From: Branchiostoma belcheri
Lineage: Eukaryota; Chordata; Leptocardii; Amphioxiformes; Branchiostomatidae
Assembly (NCBI RefSeq): GCF_001625305.1
Contig: NW_017803268.1
Span: 1,081,260-1,145,259 of the forward strand
Direction: 5' to 3'
DNA length: 64,000 nucleotides
Below are positions 12,384 through 23,869 of the stretch, one piece after another; positions within the stretch are counted from its first letter, which is position 1, and each line of letters starts with the position of its first letter. Made by a program: the position numbers and the translations under genes. The notes under the pieces are model-generated. The model was not told the DNA's origin and did no database searches. It saw nothing but the letters and a program-made list of their open reading frames with translations.

Positions 12384-12502
12384 ACATGATCACAAGACAT
12401 GGTGACGGCACACTCAAACTTATTTTTATGCTGCCACCAACGCAGACAAACGCACGGACAACAGACATACTCATTTCCACTTGAGTAAACTGGGGAAAGT
12501 TC
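12384..12502 (-). mobile_element. SINE fragment lacking the tRNA head
   Basis: CACAAGACATGGTGACGGCA, a CTGCCACCAACGCAGACAA-like word and CTCATTTCCACTTGAGTAAA match the body and tail of the complete SINEs at 44569 and 46645 in the same orientation. The tRNA-related promoter head is missing. Confidence 0.7.
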
Positions 12503-13099
12503 ATCTTCCTTCCTCTTCCGAATGTAATGCTTACAGAACGTCATCAAAGTGACCGAACACAACCCTTCTCTCATCAAAGTTACCTGAAACAACCCCTCTC
12601 TATTTCTTTCCTGGAAAAGCGATTCCCATTTGAGATTCTCATGACTAAACGATGGATGGAAACCTCGAGAGGCAAAACTTTGTCCATCAGTCGGTAGGCA
12701 GACGACGCCACTAGACAAGAAGCGTCAATGTTTGTACAACAGGCCATTTATATTACCATTGACACATCCGTTTTGTGATTTAAAACTGTGTGTTGAATGG
12801 GAAACGATGTTGTTAGTACGCTGTTCTAAAAATCATTCGAACCATGTGGCAAATTTATAGATGTAACCTTGAAAACTAAAGGCCCTTTTCCATCAAATCA
12901 TAAAAATCGAAACGCTCAAGCTAGTATCCATTCCTTACAAAGTCAACCTTGGTGTATATCAATGCATGCGCGCGTGTCAACCTCTCTATTTAATATTTAT
13001 CTACCACTCTTGCATAGATGCTGTTATTTCAGCACTAAGGACAGTACCTCTTTGCACATTGTTCTGGTTTAGTAAATAACACTTGTGATTTGGGCTTGG
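12503..13099. repeat. Tail of block R and flank
   Basis: 12800-13080 repeats at 14205-14490 (GTTGTTAGTACGCT.TTCTAA, ATCAATGCATGCGCGCGTGT, CACTCTTGCATAGATGCTGT). The intervening 12503-12780 is not repeated and shows no gene. Confidence 0.7.
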
Positions 13100-14835
13100 A
13101 GTATTTAAATTCATTGATCAAAGCCAAGAAGAATAAGATGGGGTCTAGACAAAAAATATCTATTGCCAATTCTATATGAAAGTGAAAACCCACGATGCCA
13201 ATATCAACTTATACCAGGGCAGCCCCTTTCTTCACAGCGGTTCAGTTTCAGTAAGCAGTGGTTTATACTTAATGTCTTCGTTGATAAAAAAAACAAGGAA
13301 AAGATTAGGTCTAAGGCGAGATAAAAAGATCTATTACCAACTATATCTGAAAGTTAAAATCTTCATTCTCATCTATTGTCACCCTATTACCACCCTAGGA
13401 GACATAACCTTTTGGCACAGCAGTCCAGTTTCTGTAGGTAGTGGTAGTTTCTGTAAGTCGTAACGTTTCTTGTGGTTTAAACGTTTGATGTCCAACTTTG
13501 TTGATCAAAGAAAAGAAGAAAAAGGCGAGGTCTCCGACAAAGCATTTACTGTGAATTAAACCTAAAAGTCAAAACCCACGATGCGACTCTAGTGACTCTT
13601 TGTGACTTTGTGACTCTGAACCCATGTAGACGCAACTTGAAACGTCTGACAGTTTTCAAAACCAGTTGCTTCAGTAACAATTTCTTGTGCACCTGTCTCC
13701 TACGCCTCATTTTTTTCAGTTATCGGTCACTGTCCGCTAGTGACCATTTTCAAAGACTTCAGTGCGTGCTGGACTTTATGATCTTTGGGACGATCAAAAG
13801 ATTGCTCACATCAGAGGTTCTAGTTAACTGGGCTGGGTTGCATGTAGGTTTTTGCTCTCGACTTCGATTTGGAAATTTTTAACGGGCAACACCATCGAGC
13901 CGAGTTACCAGTTGATTGAATTAGATTGTGCGTACGCGTGTTCATGCAACTCTTGGTGGTCCTGACTTTGATCGGTGAGTTTGGAAGGGGCACGGAAAAT
14001 TGCTTATGGGATACAGACAAATTCCTTAAAGTTCCCAAGTAGTTCTCGTTTGCACGTCTTTTTTTTTTTCATTTGCAACCTCTTACGTTTACGTTGGGCT
14101 GTTGGTCAGAATATTTGGGAAGTGATTCAAAACTGTTTTTCTGATGATGTGTGGGTCAAATTAGGTGGCTCATCTTAATCCAAATCCATCTGTTGTTGGA
14201 AACGCTGTTGTTAGTACGCTCTTCTAAAAATCATTCGAACCGCGAGGAAAATTTATAGTTGTAACCTTGAAAACTAAAAGCCATTATCCAACAAATCATA
14301 AAAATCGAAACGCTAAAGCTAGTATCTATTCCTAAGTCAATCCTGGTGTATATCAATGCATGCGCGCGTGTACATGTCGACCTATCGAATATTTATCTAC
14401 CACTCTTGCATAGATGCTGTTATTTCAGCACTAAGGACAGGACCTCTTCGCACATTGTTCCGGTTTTAGTAAATAACACTTGTGATTAGGGCGTGAAGTG
14501 TTTAACTTCGTTGATCAAAAACCAAGAAGAATAAGATGAGGTCTCAGGTGTAACAAAGAAGATCTATTGCCAATTATATATGAAAGTAAAATCCCCACAA
14601 TTCCACCATCATTTTATAAGGACAGCTCCTTTCTTCACAGTCTTGTTTCAGTAAGTAATGGTTTATACTTATTGTGTTCACCTTTGTTGATTAAAGCTAT
14701 CAAATAAGATAGGTCTAAGTCGTGACAAAACGATCTTTTGCCAATTATATCTGAAGGTCAAAACCGTCGCCTTTACCTTTTGTCACCTTCCTTCACTTTA
14801 TACTAAGGGCATGGCCTTTAGCGGTTCAGTTTTAG
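13100..14835 (-). repeat. Family U tandem units, minus orientation, containing block R copy 2
   Basis: Units near 13120, 13300, 13500, 14510 and 14690 carry AGATCTATTGCCAATTATAT, GAAGAATAAGAT..GGTCTA and GTTTATACTTAT..TTCGTTGATCAA, the reverse complement of the 7760-8640 units. Block R copy 2 occupies about 13630-14490. 14660-14835 is nearly the exact reverse complement of 8430-8640. Confidence 0.8.
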
Positions 14836-16600
14836 TGAGTAGGATCGTAGAGAGCGTACAGTTGGACAGTCTCCACTTCAGGCATACGGAGAACGTGTGC
14901 CGTGTCCCAGGAAAGTTGAGCTATCTCAACCACATGTGCTCCATTGGATATACAATATACTCAGTTCACTGAACGTAAACTGCATTTACTTATGAATTGG
15001 CACTTGTAAATTTCTCATTAGTAAAGAAACTCAATCAATTGGTTCTATAATAAACTCCATATGTATACATTTTGGGTGCATGTGGAAAATACACGTAAAC
15101 TTCATACAGGATAAGATTCAAGCCACGCCTACCTTAACATACCAATCCACTTTTAGTTAAATTTGAGTCAAATCTAACTGCCTATCACGCCCCAACCTAC
15201 TCCCAAAGACCGGCCAACACCCAGACAACTATGGCCGAAACCCCCATCCACGTCTGAATGTTTTAAAGCTTCTGAAACATTCGAAAGGCCCGGCTGAACA
15301 GTGGCCGACCTTGCCGAACACCAGCCGACCTTGCTCCCGAACTTGTCCTATAGGTCGAAGGGAGTTTGGCTGGTGTTGGGGAGACCATATTTGGCTATGT
15401 ATGACAGGGGCTTACGTGATTGGTCCGTTACCTCGTCTGCGTCTGTCATGAGTTGGATCGTACTAGAGAGCGTACAGTTTGACAGGCTCGTCTTCAGGCA
15501 TACGGAGAACGTGTGCCGTGTCCCATGGAAAGTTCAGCTGTCTCAACCACACGTACTCTATCAACGGATACACAATGTACTCAGCTCAGTGAACGTAAAC
15601 TGCATTTGCTTATGAATTGGCACTTGTAAATTTCTCATTAGTAAAGAAACTCAATAGCCTGGGTACCATCCTACTTGTATACCGGGGCTCCCACACTCGC
15701 TTCCCTAAGAAGTACTTCTTAGGGAAGCGAGTGTGGGAGCCCCGGCATACAAGTAGGATGGTACCCAGGCTAGAAACTCAATTGGTTCCATGATAAACGC
15801 CATCCATGTGTATACATTTTGGGAGCATGTGGAAAATACACAGGATAAGATTAAAGCCACGTACGCCTACCTAAACATACCAATCGACTTTTAGTTAAAT
15901 TTGAGTCAAATCTAACTGCCTATCACGCCCCAACCTAGTCCCAAACACCGGCCAACACCAAGGCAACTATGATTGAACCTCCAGCCCAGACCCGAATGTT
16001 TTAAACCTTCTGAAACATTCGAAAGGCCCGGCTGAGCAGTAGCAGACCTTGCAATTGTTCCCGAACTTGTCCTATAGGTACCCATGGTTGAAGGGAGCTT
16101 GGCTAGTGTTCGGGGTGCCATATTTGGCTATGTGTGACAGGGGCTTACGTGATAGGCTGGCTGTCATGAGAAGGATCTTAGAGAGCGAACAGTTTGACAG
16201 GTTCCACTTCAGGCATACGGAGTACGTGTGTCGTGTCCCATGGAAAGTTGAGCTGTCTCAACCACACGTACTCTATCAACGGATATACAATGTACTCAGT
16301 TTAGTCAACGTAAACTGCATTTGCTTATGAATTGGCACTTGTAAATTTCTCATTAGTAAAGAGGCTTAATTGGTTCTATAATACACTTCATACGTTTTGG
16401 GTGCATGTGGAAAATACACGTGAGCTGAGGGAGCTAAAGAATTTTCAAGAACTTCTTATTTCTTCTTATTGAGCAGACGATGATTTATTTATATGTTACC
16501 TTGGGTTTTAGAGTTAAAGCTACCTCGAATTTGTTCACCTTTCACAAAAATAAATCTCCATACTGGCATTTATCAATTTAATCTTTAAAACTTGAATAAC
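14836..16600 (-). repeat. Family F repeats, minus orientation
   Basis: Three diverged reverse-complement copies begin near 14850, 15465 and 16165 with AGAGCG.ACAGTT.GACAG and CAGGCATACGGAG.ACGTGTG. They run on through CACTTGTAAATTTCTCATTA, TTGGGTGCATGTGGAAAATA and CGAAAGGCCCGGCTGA.CAGT. The middle copy is split by the 15655 foldback element. Confidence 0.8.
15655..15772. mobile_element. 118-bp palindromic MITE (TAGCCTGG family)
   Basis: It starts TAGCCTGGGTACC and ends GGTACCCAGGCTA. The two 58-bp arms are complementary with a single mismatch and meet at AAGTACTT. It is flanked on both sides by the identical 9-mer GAAACTCAA (15646-15654 and 15773-15781). The sister F copy near 15041 keeps AAACTCAA uninterrupted, showing the pre-insertion state. 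It has no coding capacity and must have been mobilised in trans. Confidence 0.95.
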
Positions 16601-16884
16601 CGCACTCCTCAATGCGTTAGTGGGTAGTTTTCTTCTTAAGTTATCACAAAATACGTAAGGAAGGCAGGTACTGAAGGTTTTTCGAGGGAATTATTTTCCT
16701 TTGTACTATCGCTCATTGATTTTCGTATCCTGACGCCGGAAAGCCTTGTCACAGCTCTAAGCCCACCGTCCTTAACATTTGCCGTCAGGGCATCTCCGTA
16801 GCTGGCTTTTAAGGCGTTGAAATAAGATTGATAAGGTTTACGGATTTCTTGGAAAACGAAATTGCTTTCGATTGTGTTTTGCAG

Positions 16885-17053
16885 ACAGGGGCCAAGGACC
16901 CCTACCTCGACACTAAGTAAATATCTCAGAGCCAAGAATGAACAGAAGCTTGCAGACAGCTACTTTTCTTCAAGACACGATTACCAGGCTAAAAGGCTTG
17001 AGGAGAAAATGGACCCATTGTCCAAATTTCTCGGAAAAAAGCTAGGAAACTGA
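16885..17053 (+). CDS. Candidate terminal exon, unidentified protein
   Basis: The frame is open from 16835 to a TGA at 17051. A plausible acceptor (TTTTGCAG, ending 16884) precedes a polar, Lys/Glu-rich stretch containing AKNEQKLADSYFSSR and LEEKMDPLSKFLGKK, which would fit a short helical C-terminus. A polyadenylation word AATAAA lies at 17322-17327. I do not recognise the family, and no matching upstream exon was found in the window. A chance frame or an old element remnant is as likely. The overlapping minus-strand frame (16636-16935) has no support either. Confidence 0.2.
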
Positions 17054-18050
17054 GTAAAAGTTCGTCTTGTGGAGCTGATACAAAAGTCCATATTTTAAAA
17101 CCGGCAGTGCCAGTGAATCAACCTGTCAAGACATCCGGTTGATGCCTTTTATCCGTTTCAGGGAAAGATGCGGATGACAATCACATGGCCTGGTTTGCTC
17201 GTAGGGGGCATAATGTTTAAGCGTGTCTCGAGACCGTGCAATACATGAAAAATGTGAAGGTAACACCCGTCTGTAGTTCTAATATACGAGGATAAATCAA
17301 AATGTTGCTTGCCTCAAGCAGAATAAACGGGCATAAGTCGCATTCTGGGGCACAACTATAGATTTGACAACTACACTGAAATATGACATTTTCTTAGAAT
17401 AGTCAGACGATGACAGGCACTATTCAATGAATAAAGGATTTTGGGCAAAAATTGGATATGGTTTGGTTCAGTCTGTCCCAGAGGGACAAGGTCATTAATT
17501 ACTTCTACAACTGTGTCACTCGCTGTGTCACAGGTTTTTCATGACATGACCTCCTTGACAGCTGGTGTTGTTTCCCTTGCACGACAAAGAAAGGACGCCA
17601 TGGTGAATGAGAAAAAGACACCTAAAATATGTGCAGTCACCTTTAACAAGGTCTGAATATTTCATGGAGGTCTGAGATCTCCGAATTCTTGTTTTCTGTG
17701 CTTGAGCACCTGTCTTCGGCTTTAGCCTTTCTTCGTTTAACACTTAAACCAATTCCTGACAGAAAGTCATACATTAATTAGGTCAATCAACAACCAAAGT
17801 TACATGAGAAGTATTTTTGTGACTTTAAATTCAAAGCGGTTGGGCCCCTAGCGGTATTATGCAAACTACATGAAAGCCAGATTTAGATCTGTTTTCATAA
17901 ATCAAATAAACTAGGTCCCCCGGGAATCCATATTTTCTAAAGGCTTTTAGGTTTCCCGCCTGTAAATGTCAAGCCGTGTATTCTTGACAGCAGACTGATC
18001 AAATCTGGCCCCTTTCGTTAAGGTGATTCAGTAGAGGGTAATATATCCAC
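17054..18050. repeat. Mostly unique sequence with one dispersed repeat (17530-17695)
   Basis: ATGACCTCCTTGACAGCTGG, TTTC.CTTGCAC and CATGGAGGTCTG..TCCGAATTCTTGTTT recur in the same order at 26943-27040, with a shorter interior there. Nothing else was recognised. Confidence 0.55.
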
Positions 18051-18059
18051 GACTTACGG

Positions 18060-18330
18060 GGCAAAGTTGTGAGTCGCCCAGCTAAGGCCACAGCAAGTAA
18101 TTTCTATGGACATCAGCGCGCGCATTAATTTTCGCCTGGCTTTGGAACACAGTGGTCGACGTGCCGAAAATGGGCAAAGATGCCTGCTTTCATGCCGGAA
18201 CGTGGATGGCAGATATATATTAAGAGAGGGGGCAAGACAAGGCTCCGATTTATTGTTTTGTCTTTTAATTTGATGCAGTGATGTATTTCATCCCTTTTAT
18301 ATATGATGGTGGGGTGGTTGTGTGTATGTG
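18060..18330 (+). repeat. Dispersed repeat, related to 31713-31960
   Basis: Shared words in the same order: GGCCACAGCAA.TAATT, GCGCGCATT.ATTTT.GCCTG, CCGGA.CGTGGATGGCAGATA, GACAAGGCTC.GATTTA and TTTGATGCAGTG.TGTATTTCA. The two copies differ by indels. No frame is conserved between them, so it is non-coding as far as can be seen. Confidence 0.75.
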
Positions 18331-19355
18331 ATGTTCCCACTGAATCGAAACCATGGAAATGATTGAAAACTTTTATTTTTCAAAGCCGTAAGTAATGGAT
18401 ACTGTAATAGTTGGCAGTAAACTTAGCACAATATAGGCATCATTTCTTGTTTAACAAGGTTTATGATGTCAAAATTTGAAGATGAAGGAACCTTGTTTGT
18501 TTTTTTTGGCCCGCCTTTTTTTTCGCCCTATGGCATTAAATTTGGAGTCCGCGGAGGATGTCATCCATAAAATTTATTTCTTGTGGGCTAAACCAGCGCA
18601 AGTCATGAAAATTCATACGCGTGCAGCTAGACATATCACGCAGACACTCGCTTGACGTGACAGTCTTCAGACACGGGCAAGCTAGCTCTTGGCAAGGTAA
18701 GATCATTCCAACCGTCTTCCCCGTTGTTTAGCATCATTTCAACGTGTTTGCATCCCTAAGCTTGTACGTACATGATCATTGTGAACATATGTCAATGACA
18801 GTGACAATTTTTGTCCCTGCTATAATGCTATAAAGACACCTACTGTCTTCACGATGGATCTTGTGTACACATGTATGTATTTTTCTCGCGTAATATGTAA
18901 GACTTGATGAATTTATGTAAAAAATTGGTTCAGCATAGAATTACTCTTGTAACGTCTAGCTTTTGCAATTGTGATACTTATGGTATGGTATACAACTATT
19001 ATAGAGACAAAAAATATTTTAATATTTGTCAATAGGTCGCACAAAAAAATCACAGATTCGCCCGCTTCGTATTTTTGCTGATTTAAAAAAGACAGGCTTT
19101 GAATCGATCCAAAACGTTCATATTTTGGCCCAAACCGTTGAAGAAAGTCCCTTCTCTTCAGAGTTGTCACAGATGTTACATCCATAATGCAGTGGTTGGA
19201 TTATAAGTTCGAATTTCATTGCGTGAATTACAAACTAGCCTGGTATATTGACTTCATGGCTACTATGATCATAGCATGTTGGGCTATCATAGGATGCCTA
19301 GGGCTGTTTTTATTTTTTCTTCCTCTCGCTTCAAAACAAAATAAAAAAAAACGAG
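18331..19355. other. No gene recognised
   Basis: AT-rich unique sequence. The 90-codon minus-strand frame at 18913-19185 has no recognisable motif, no splice context and AT-driven composition. Confidence 0.4.
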
Positions 19356-20888
19356 AACTAACAAATCAAATTGGTGTGGCCTTAATTTGACTTTTCCCAT
19401 TTCTTTCAGTGACACTAAAATGGGAACCGCATAATGCATTTTTTTTTCGGTTGCGGTACACGTTCTTGTTATATGGGCACGTACTCCAATTTTCGTTGAC
19501 ATGTTAGCTGGTCCGGTCGACCATTTAGAAGCACCTTTCATCACTTATAGTCAGATAATGCATACCGAAAGCTTTCTACGCATGCCGTATTAGATCAGAA
19601 TGGCTGAAGCGAGCTTAGCATGTCTACAAGTAAAAGTTTGGCCCGTGATATTAAATCTGTCGGACGCACAAACGCGTACCCAGATTTTTCACTCAATTTC
19701 AGGCAATAATCGCACAAGAAGAGACTTCCATAGTCGTTTCATACATAGCTGGTTTTGAGCAGTTGCGTCTACTATATTTGCATTGCTGTTTCTTCAATTC
19801 AATATTTTAACTACAAACGCTGAATGGTGTTGCTAATAAGGATATTTGTCTTCCATGTTGTTCAAAAGAAAGTAGCCATAAATTCCTTCTAGCTACCTCG
19901 GCGTTGTGTTGTTATTTTTTTATAAATAATAGAAAATTGTTTTTTATTTCTTGAAAATAAAATGGTGTTGCTAATAAGGATATTTGTCTTCCATGTTGTT
20001 CAAAAGAAAGTAGCCATAAATTCCTTCTAGCTAACTCGACGTTGTATTGTTATTTTTGATAAATAATAGAAAATTGTTTTTTTTTTTTATTTCTTGAAAG
20101 TTATATTGTCAATCAATTTCTAATTACTAAACGCTTTTAAAAATGCATGTCTAATTGTGAAGCTATTGAGTGCCTCCAAAATCTATCATTGTTTGCGTGC
20201 CTGATTAAATTAATATGCATACCGGAGCCAAGAATACAATGAAATGAAATTAGATATCCGCGCTCGTGATTGTCTAGACAATATACCATAACAACGTAGC
20301 ATGGATTGGAACGTATGTTGTGTAAAAGACATTAATATTTTAAACGATTTGCGTATTAAAAACAGATTTTCTATCAATAACAAAAGACTGTATGTAAGAA
20401 ATGATGCAAGACAATGGATTCTACATCTAGGTCTACATTGTATTTCTGTAATCTGTATCGATTGGCGAATTTGTTAGTCACTATCCTCACTATGAGACCG
20501 AAAGAAACAGATTATTTCAGACAGTTACAACAATTTCTCCATCCTTTCGTCATTTAGAAGATCACCAAAAAACTGCATTTCTACTAAGATCACAAAACCC
20601 ACTAATTATGCAGAATGTGGGACTATTCATTATCCACTGCCTTCAAAGAAGAAGTCGAACCCCATAATAGCTAGCTTTTCCAGACAGTTGTTACCTGTCT
20701 CCTGTTACTGTACTGCAATGAGTATTATTACATAATACTTGATTGTAAAAGCAATTAGCCTACGGGCATGATTTTGCGAATAAAGTTTCTAATGTTATTT
20801 AAAAGCCCATTTCACATATTCAGAACCTTCCCCCGATCAGCTAAGAATTGTTGGTTAAGGCCACACCAATTCTATTTGTTGGTTCTAG
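19356..20888. mobile_element. Possible ~1.5 kb DNA element bounded by ~32-bp inverted repeats
   Basis: GAACTAACAAAT..AATTGGTGTGGCCTTAA near 19356-19387 is the near reverse complement of TTAAGGCCACACCAATT..ATTTGTTGGTTC near 20856-20888. The interior is AT-rich and lacks a transposase frame. No target duplication is obvious outside the repeats, so the terminal-repeat reading is tentative. Two unrelated copies of one repeat in opposite orientation would look the same. Confidence 0.4.
19823..20099. repeat. 138-bp tandem duplication
   Basis: 19823-19960 is repeated at 19961-20099 with only a few substitutions and a T-run length change (AATGGTGTTGCTAATAAGGA starts each copy). Confidence 0.95.
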
Positions 20889-21300
20889 GATATTTTGTAG
20901 AAATATGGCTAACTAAAAATAAGTAATGAAAGCAAAGTCTGAGGACCTGGTTGACTCAGTTTTATGTAGTAAATACAGGCATACTAAGTTTTCTTCCTAG
21001 CCCTCTTATGATGTCCGCCTACTATCTTTTGAACTTAAATGCCCGAAAACCAACGAAATGAGTTGGTGAGGCCTAAAGTTCGGAAGTAGTTTGACTACTT
21101 TTAGGCAACGCCTACCTTTAAATTTGAATCGAATGGAATTTGAATTAAATTTGAGCAACATTTGAATGCCAACTACGCCCCACCTACCCCCAAACACCAA
21201 CCAACCATGGCCCAACCCTCCCGCCCACACCCAACTGCTTTAAACATTTTCGCTAATGCAGCTCCCGAACTATTCCCAACAATAGCTGGTGGGCGTTCGA
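20889..21300 (-). repeat. Diverged family F relative
   Basis: 21030-21290 shares the F-family order on the minus-oriented reading: CTACCTTTAAATTTGA, CTACGCCCCACCTACCCCCAAACACC, CCAACCATGGCCCAACC.TCC and CTTTAAACATTTTCG. It compares with 15180-15260. Confidence 0.6.
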
Positions 21301-23130
21301 ATTCGGCTCTCAAGACTTAGAATGAATGTACACATTTATGCAAAGTATAGAGTGCATCATGTGTATTTCACTTACGTACTTTTATACGATACTATTCCCT
21401 GTATTTCTAATTAGGTTTCAATGATCCTATTCTTTGTATTTCTCTCAAGCTGAGTGACCCCCTTTGCCTGGCATCCCTGTCTTTGTCCACCAGCTTTTGT
21501 ACAAAAAGTCATGTTACTTAGGCCACAAATTGACCACAAAAAGTCAAAAGGCCAAAAGTCTTTCGAAGCCTTTAAGATAGACCTCAAAGTGATTCAGCAG
21601 CTTTGAGTTGCAAATGTGGGGGTATTGAAGCCTGCGATGTTGGTTTCATATTCACTGAAAGGCGCTTTTACCTCTTTACCGTCTTTGCATTGCGGATAAG
21701 AGCTTTCCTTACTTTTGTACATGCCGGCGTAACCTACGGGGCAATTGGTGTCAGACATGGTACAAAAGGTCTCCATCCTCCTATCTTTAAGTTAGTACTA
21801 TATAACTACGGGTAGGGAGAGAATTTTTTTTACCTCCGGAGAAGGAGATATCCTTCCGCGGAAGGGTACTGTTTTCGCATGTTTGTGTGTTCGCAGCTGT
21901 AACTCACGTTCTAGATCTGTTAGACGAATTTCGTTGATTTTTGGTAAATATATATAATTAGGTATTAAGGTTCAGATAATGTGGATTGTTTATCAAATTA
22001 TATCTATAACAATACGCAGTGATGTGTACAAAAATGCTAATATAAAAAATGCATAGACTTCTTTTAAAAAGAACTACACTCGTCTTTTTAACAAAAGGTT
22101 AAGTCTACCCGTCAGCCTATATTCATTCTTTCAATAGGACATATGACGCACTTGAAACTGATATGAGTTACAGATATGTCACCTGCGTGAACCCATCTCA
22201 ACTTCAAAAGATGAGCTTTAAAAGCTTTCCACGATGACGTCTTAAATCTATATGTCATTCGATTAATGCCCCGTTCTTATTCAACGACATATAAGAAAAC
22301 TTGGAAGTGAACTTGGAAAGAAATATGAAAGACTGATGCACTTCGTCAGATCAACACTTTGTGCTTTTTGTAACTAATTAAAGTGGCAATGACATTCAAT
22401 TACCGGGATTTAAAATCCACATTGAAAAGGAAGCGAACTTTTGACAAAGAAATGTCTTCATAAAAGTGTAATCTTATTTGCTCTAGAACCGGCATGAAAT
22501 CGCTTCACCCGATTGGTTAGTTACAGCCATCTCTCATGACGTCACGAACATTAGGTAACGCCACCTCCTTTAATCGACCTTATCCTCAAATTCTTCTCTT
22601 TGCCATTGTCGTAAAATGCCAATGCACGCCATTGACGTCTGGATGCAAAATCCAATCTTTCAACATGCTATGAGGTGTCATATGGAAAGAATTAGTGCTC
22701 ATTGACCAAATGAGATTTGTAAATTGACTGCGAATAGTCTGCATATTTCCATTGAACTTGCTCATCCAAATAAACTTTATCAGCTCCCTTGTCTTGACGC
22801 TGATAGTTTGAAGTACTTGTATTTCCTTACTTCCGATAACCTCTTACTTTTAGTTCCACGGCGAGAGCTTTATATTATTGCACCGTTAATAAGTTCTCTT
22901 CTAGCTGGCATGATTACACTGCCGTGACTGTCGAAATATCAGACTCTAAGTCCTCCTATAGAAACAGCTTCTTTCCACGCTCTGCAAATTCATCGAACTC
23001 CGTTTGTATCCAATAGTCAGAAAAGCTAGTTTTATACGTAAGGTGGGGCACGCTTAAAAGAAGAAGAACAATAGACTAACCACACTTTTGATCTTGTCAT
23101 AAGCGAGCCATACAGTTTGAATATAGAAGT
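21301..23130. other. No gene recognised
   Basis: Unique sequence. A perfect CRE palindrome TGACGTCA (22537-22544) lies 19 bp after an inverted CCAAT word (ATTGG, 22512-22516). Without a gene start nearby this is recorded only as a possible regulatory cluster. The 67-codon frame at 22724 has no support. Confidence 0.35.
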
Positions 23131-23810
23131 CAAGTTTTGTCTGGAAGGATTGCTACATTTCTCATTACGAGTTCAAGAACCTCTACGACCCCAAATCTGT
23201 GTCAAACCCCCGGACGGTTAATCATATTATCTACATTGATCATTCCAGTAAAATCATTTAATGTGTAGAATTGGTAATGACATCACCAACCTTTCAATAC
23301 GCTCACTTTGCCAGATTGTCTCAATCTTACAGATTAGCAGGTCTTGCTTTTAAAGACCCTTACGACCCTCAAGTACTGTCCGGAAGATTACCACCTTTCC
23401 CATCATGACCTTAGGAACGTCTTAAGACCCAAATTAATGACCCAGACGGTTAATCCGTGACTGTCTACACTGATTATCCGAATAAAATGTGTGGGATGGT
23501 AGGAACATTAGCAATCTTTTAATCGCCAGATTATCTCCAAGCTACAGGTTAGAAGTTCCTGTTACTCAAGACGCCTATGACCCTTACATTGTATTCAGAA
23601 GATTACTACCTTTCGCATCATTATCTTAAGAACCTCTAAACCCATATTTGTGCAGCGCACCAGACAGTCATTATGAACACTGATCATCCGAATAACATGT
23701 AAAGGATAATGATGGTATCTCAGCAAACTTTTAATGGGCCCAGATTGCATCAATCTTATACAGTTTAGCCGTTCTTACTCTGAAGACCCTTACGTTCCTG
23801 AAATACATTA
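23130..23810. repeat. Tandem array of ~220-240 bp units, about three copies
   Basis: GGAAGATTACCACCTTTC.CATCAT-like starts occur near 23143, 23380 and 23601. Each is followed by GAACCTCTA.GACCC.AAAT, CGGACGGTTAAT and AT.CCGAATAA.ATGT. Divergence is substantial. Confidence 0.8.
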
Positions 23811-23869
23811 ATACGGATCTGTAATAGAAGGTCCCGATGTCTGTTGTGGTTCACGTCATACACACACAA

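Noticed and set aside
12362-12718. 118-codon minus frame
   Set aside because: Overlaps a SINE fragment and has no recognisable domain.
18913-19185. 90-codon minus frame as a gene
   Set aside because: No motif, no splice context, AT-rich chance composition.
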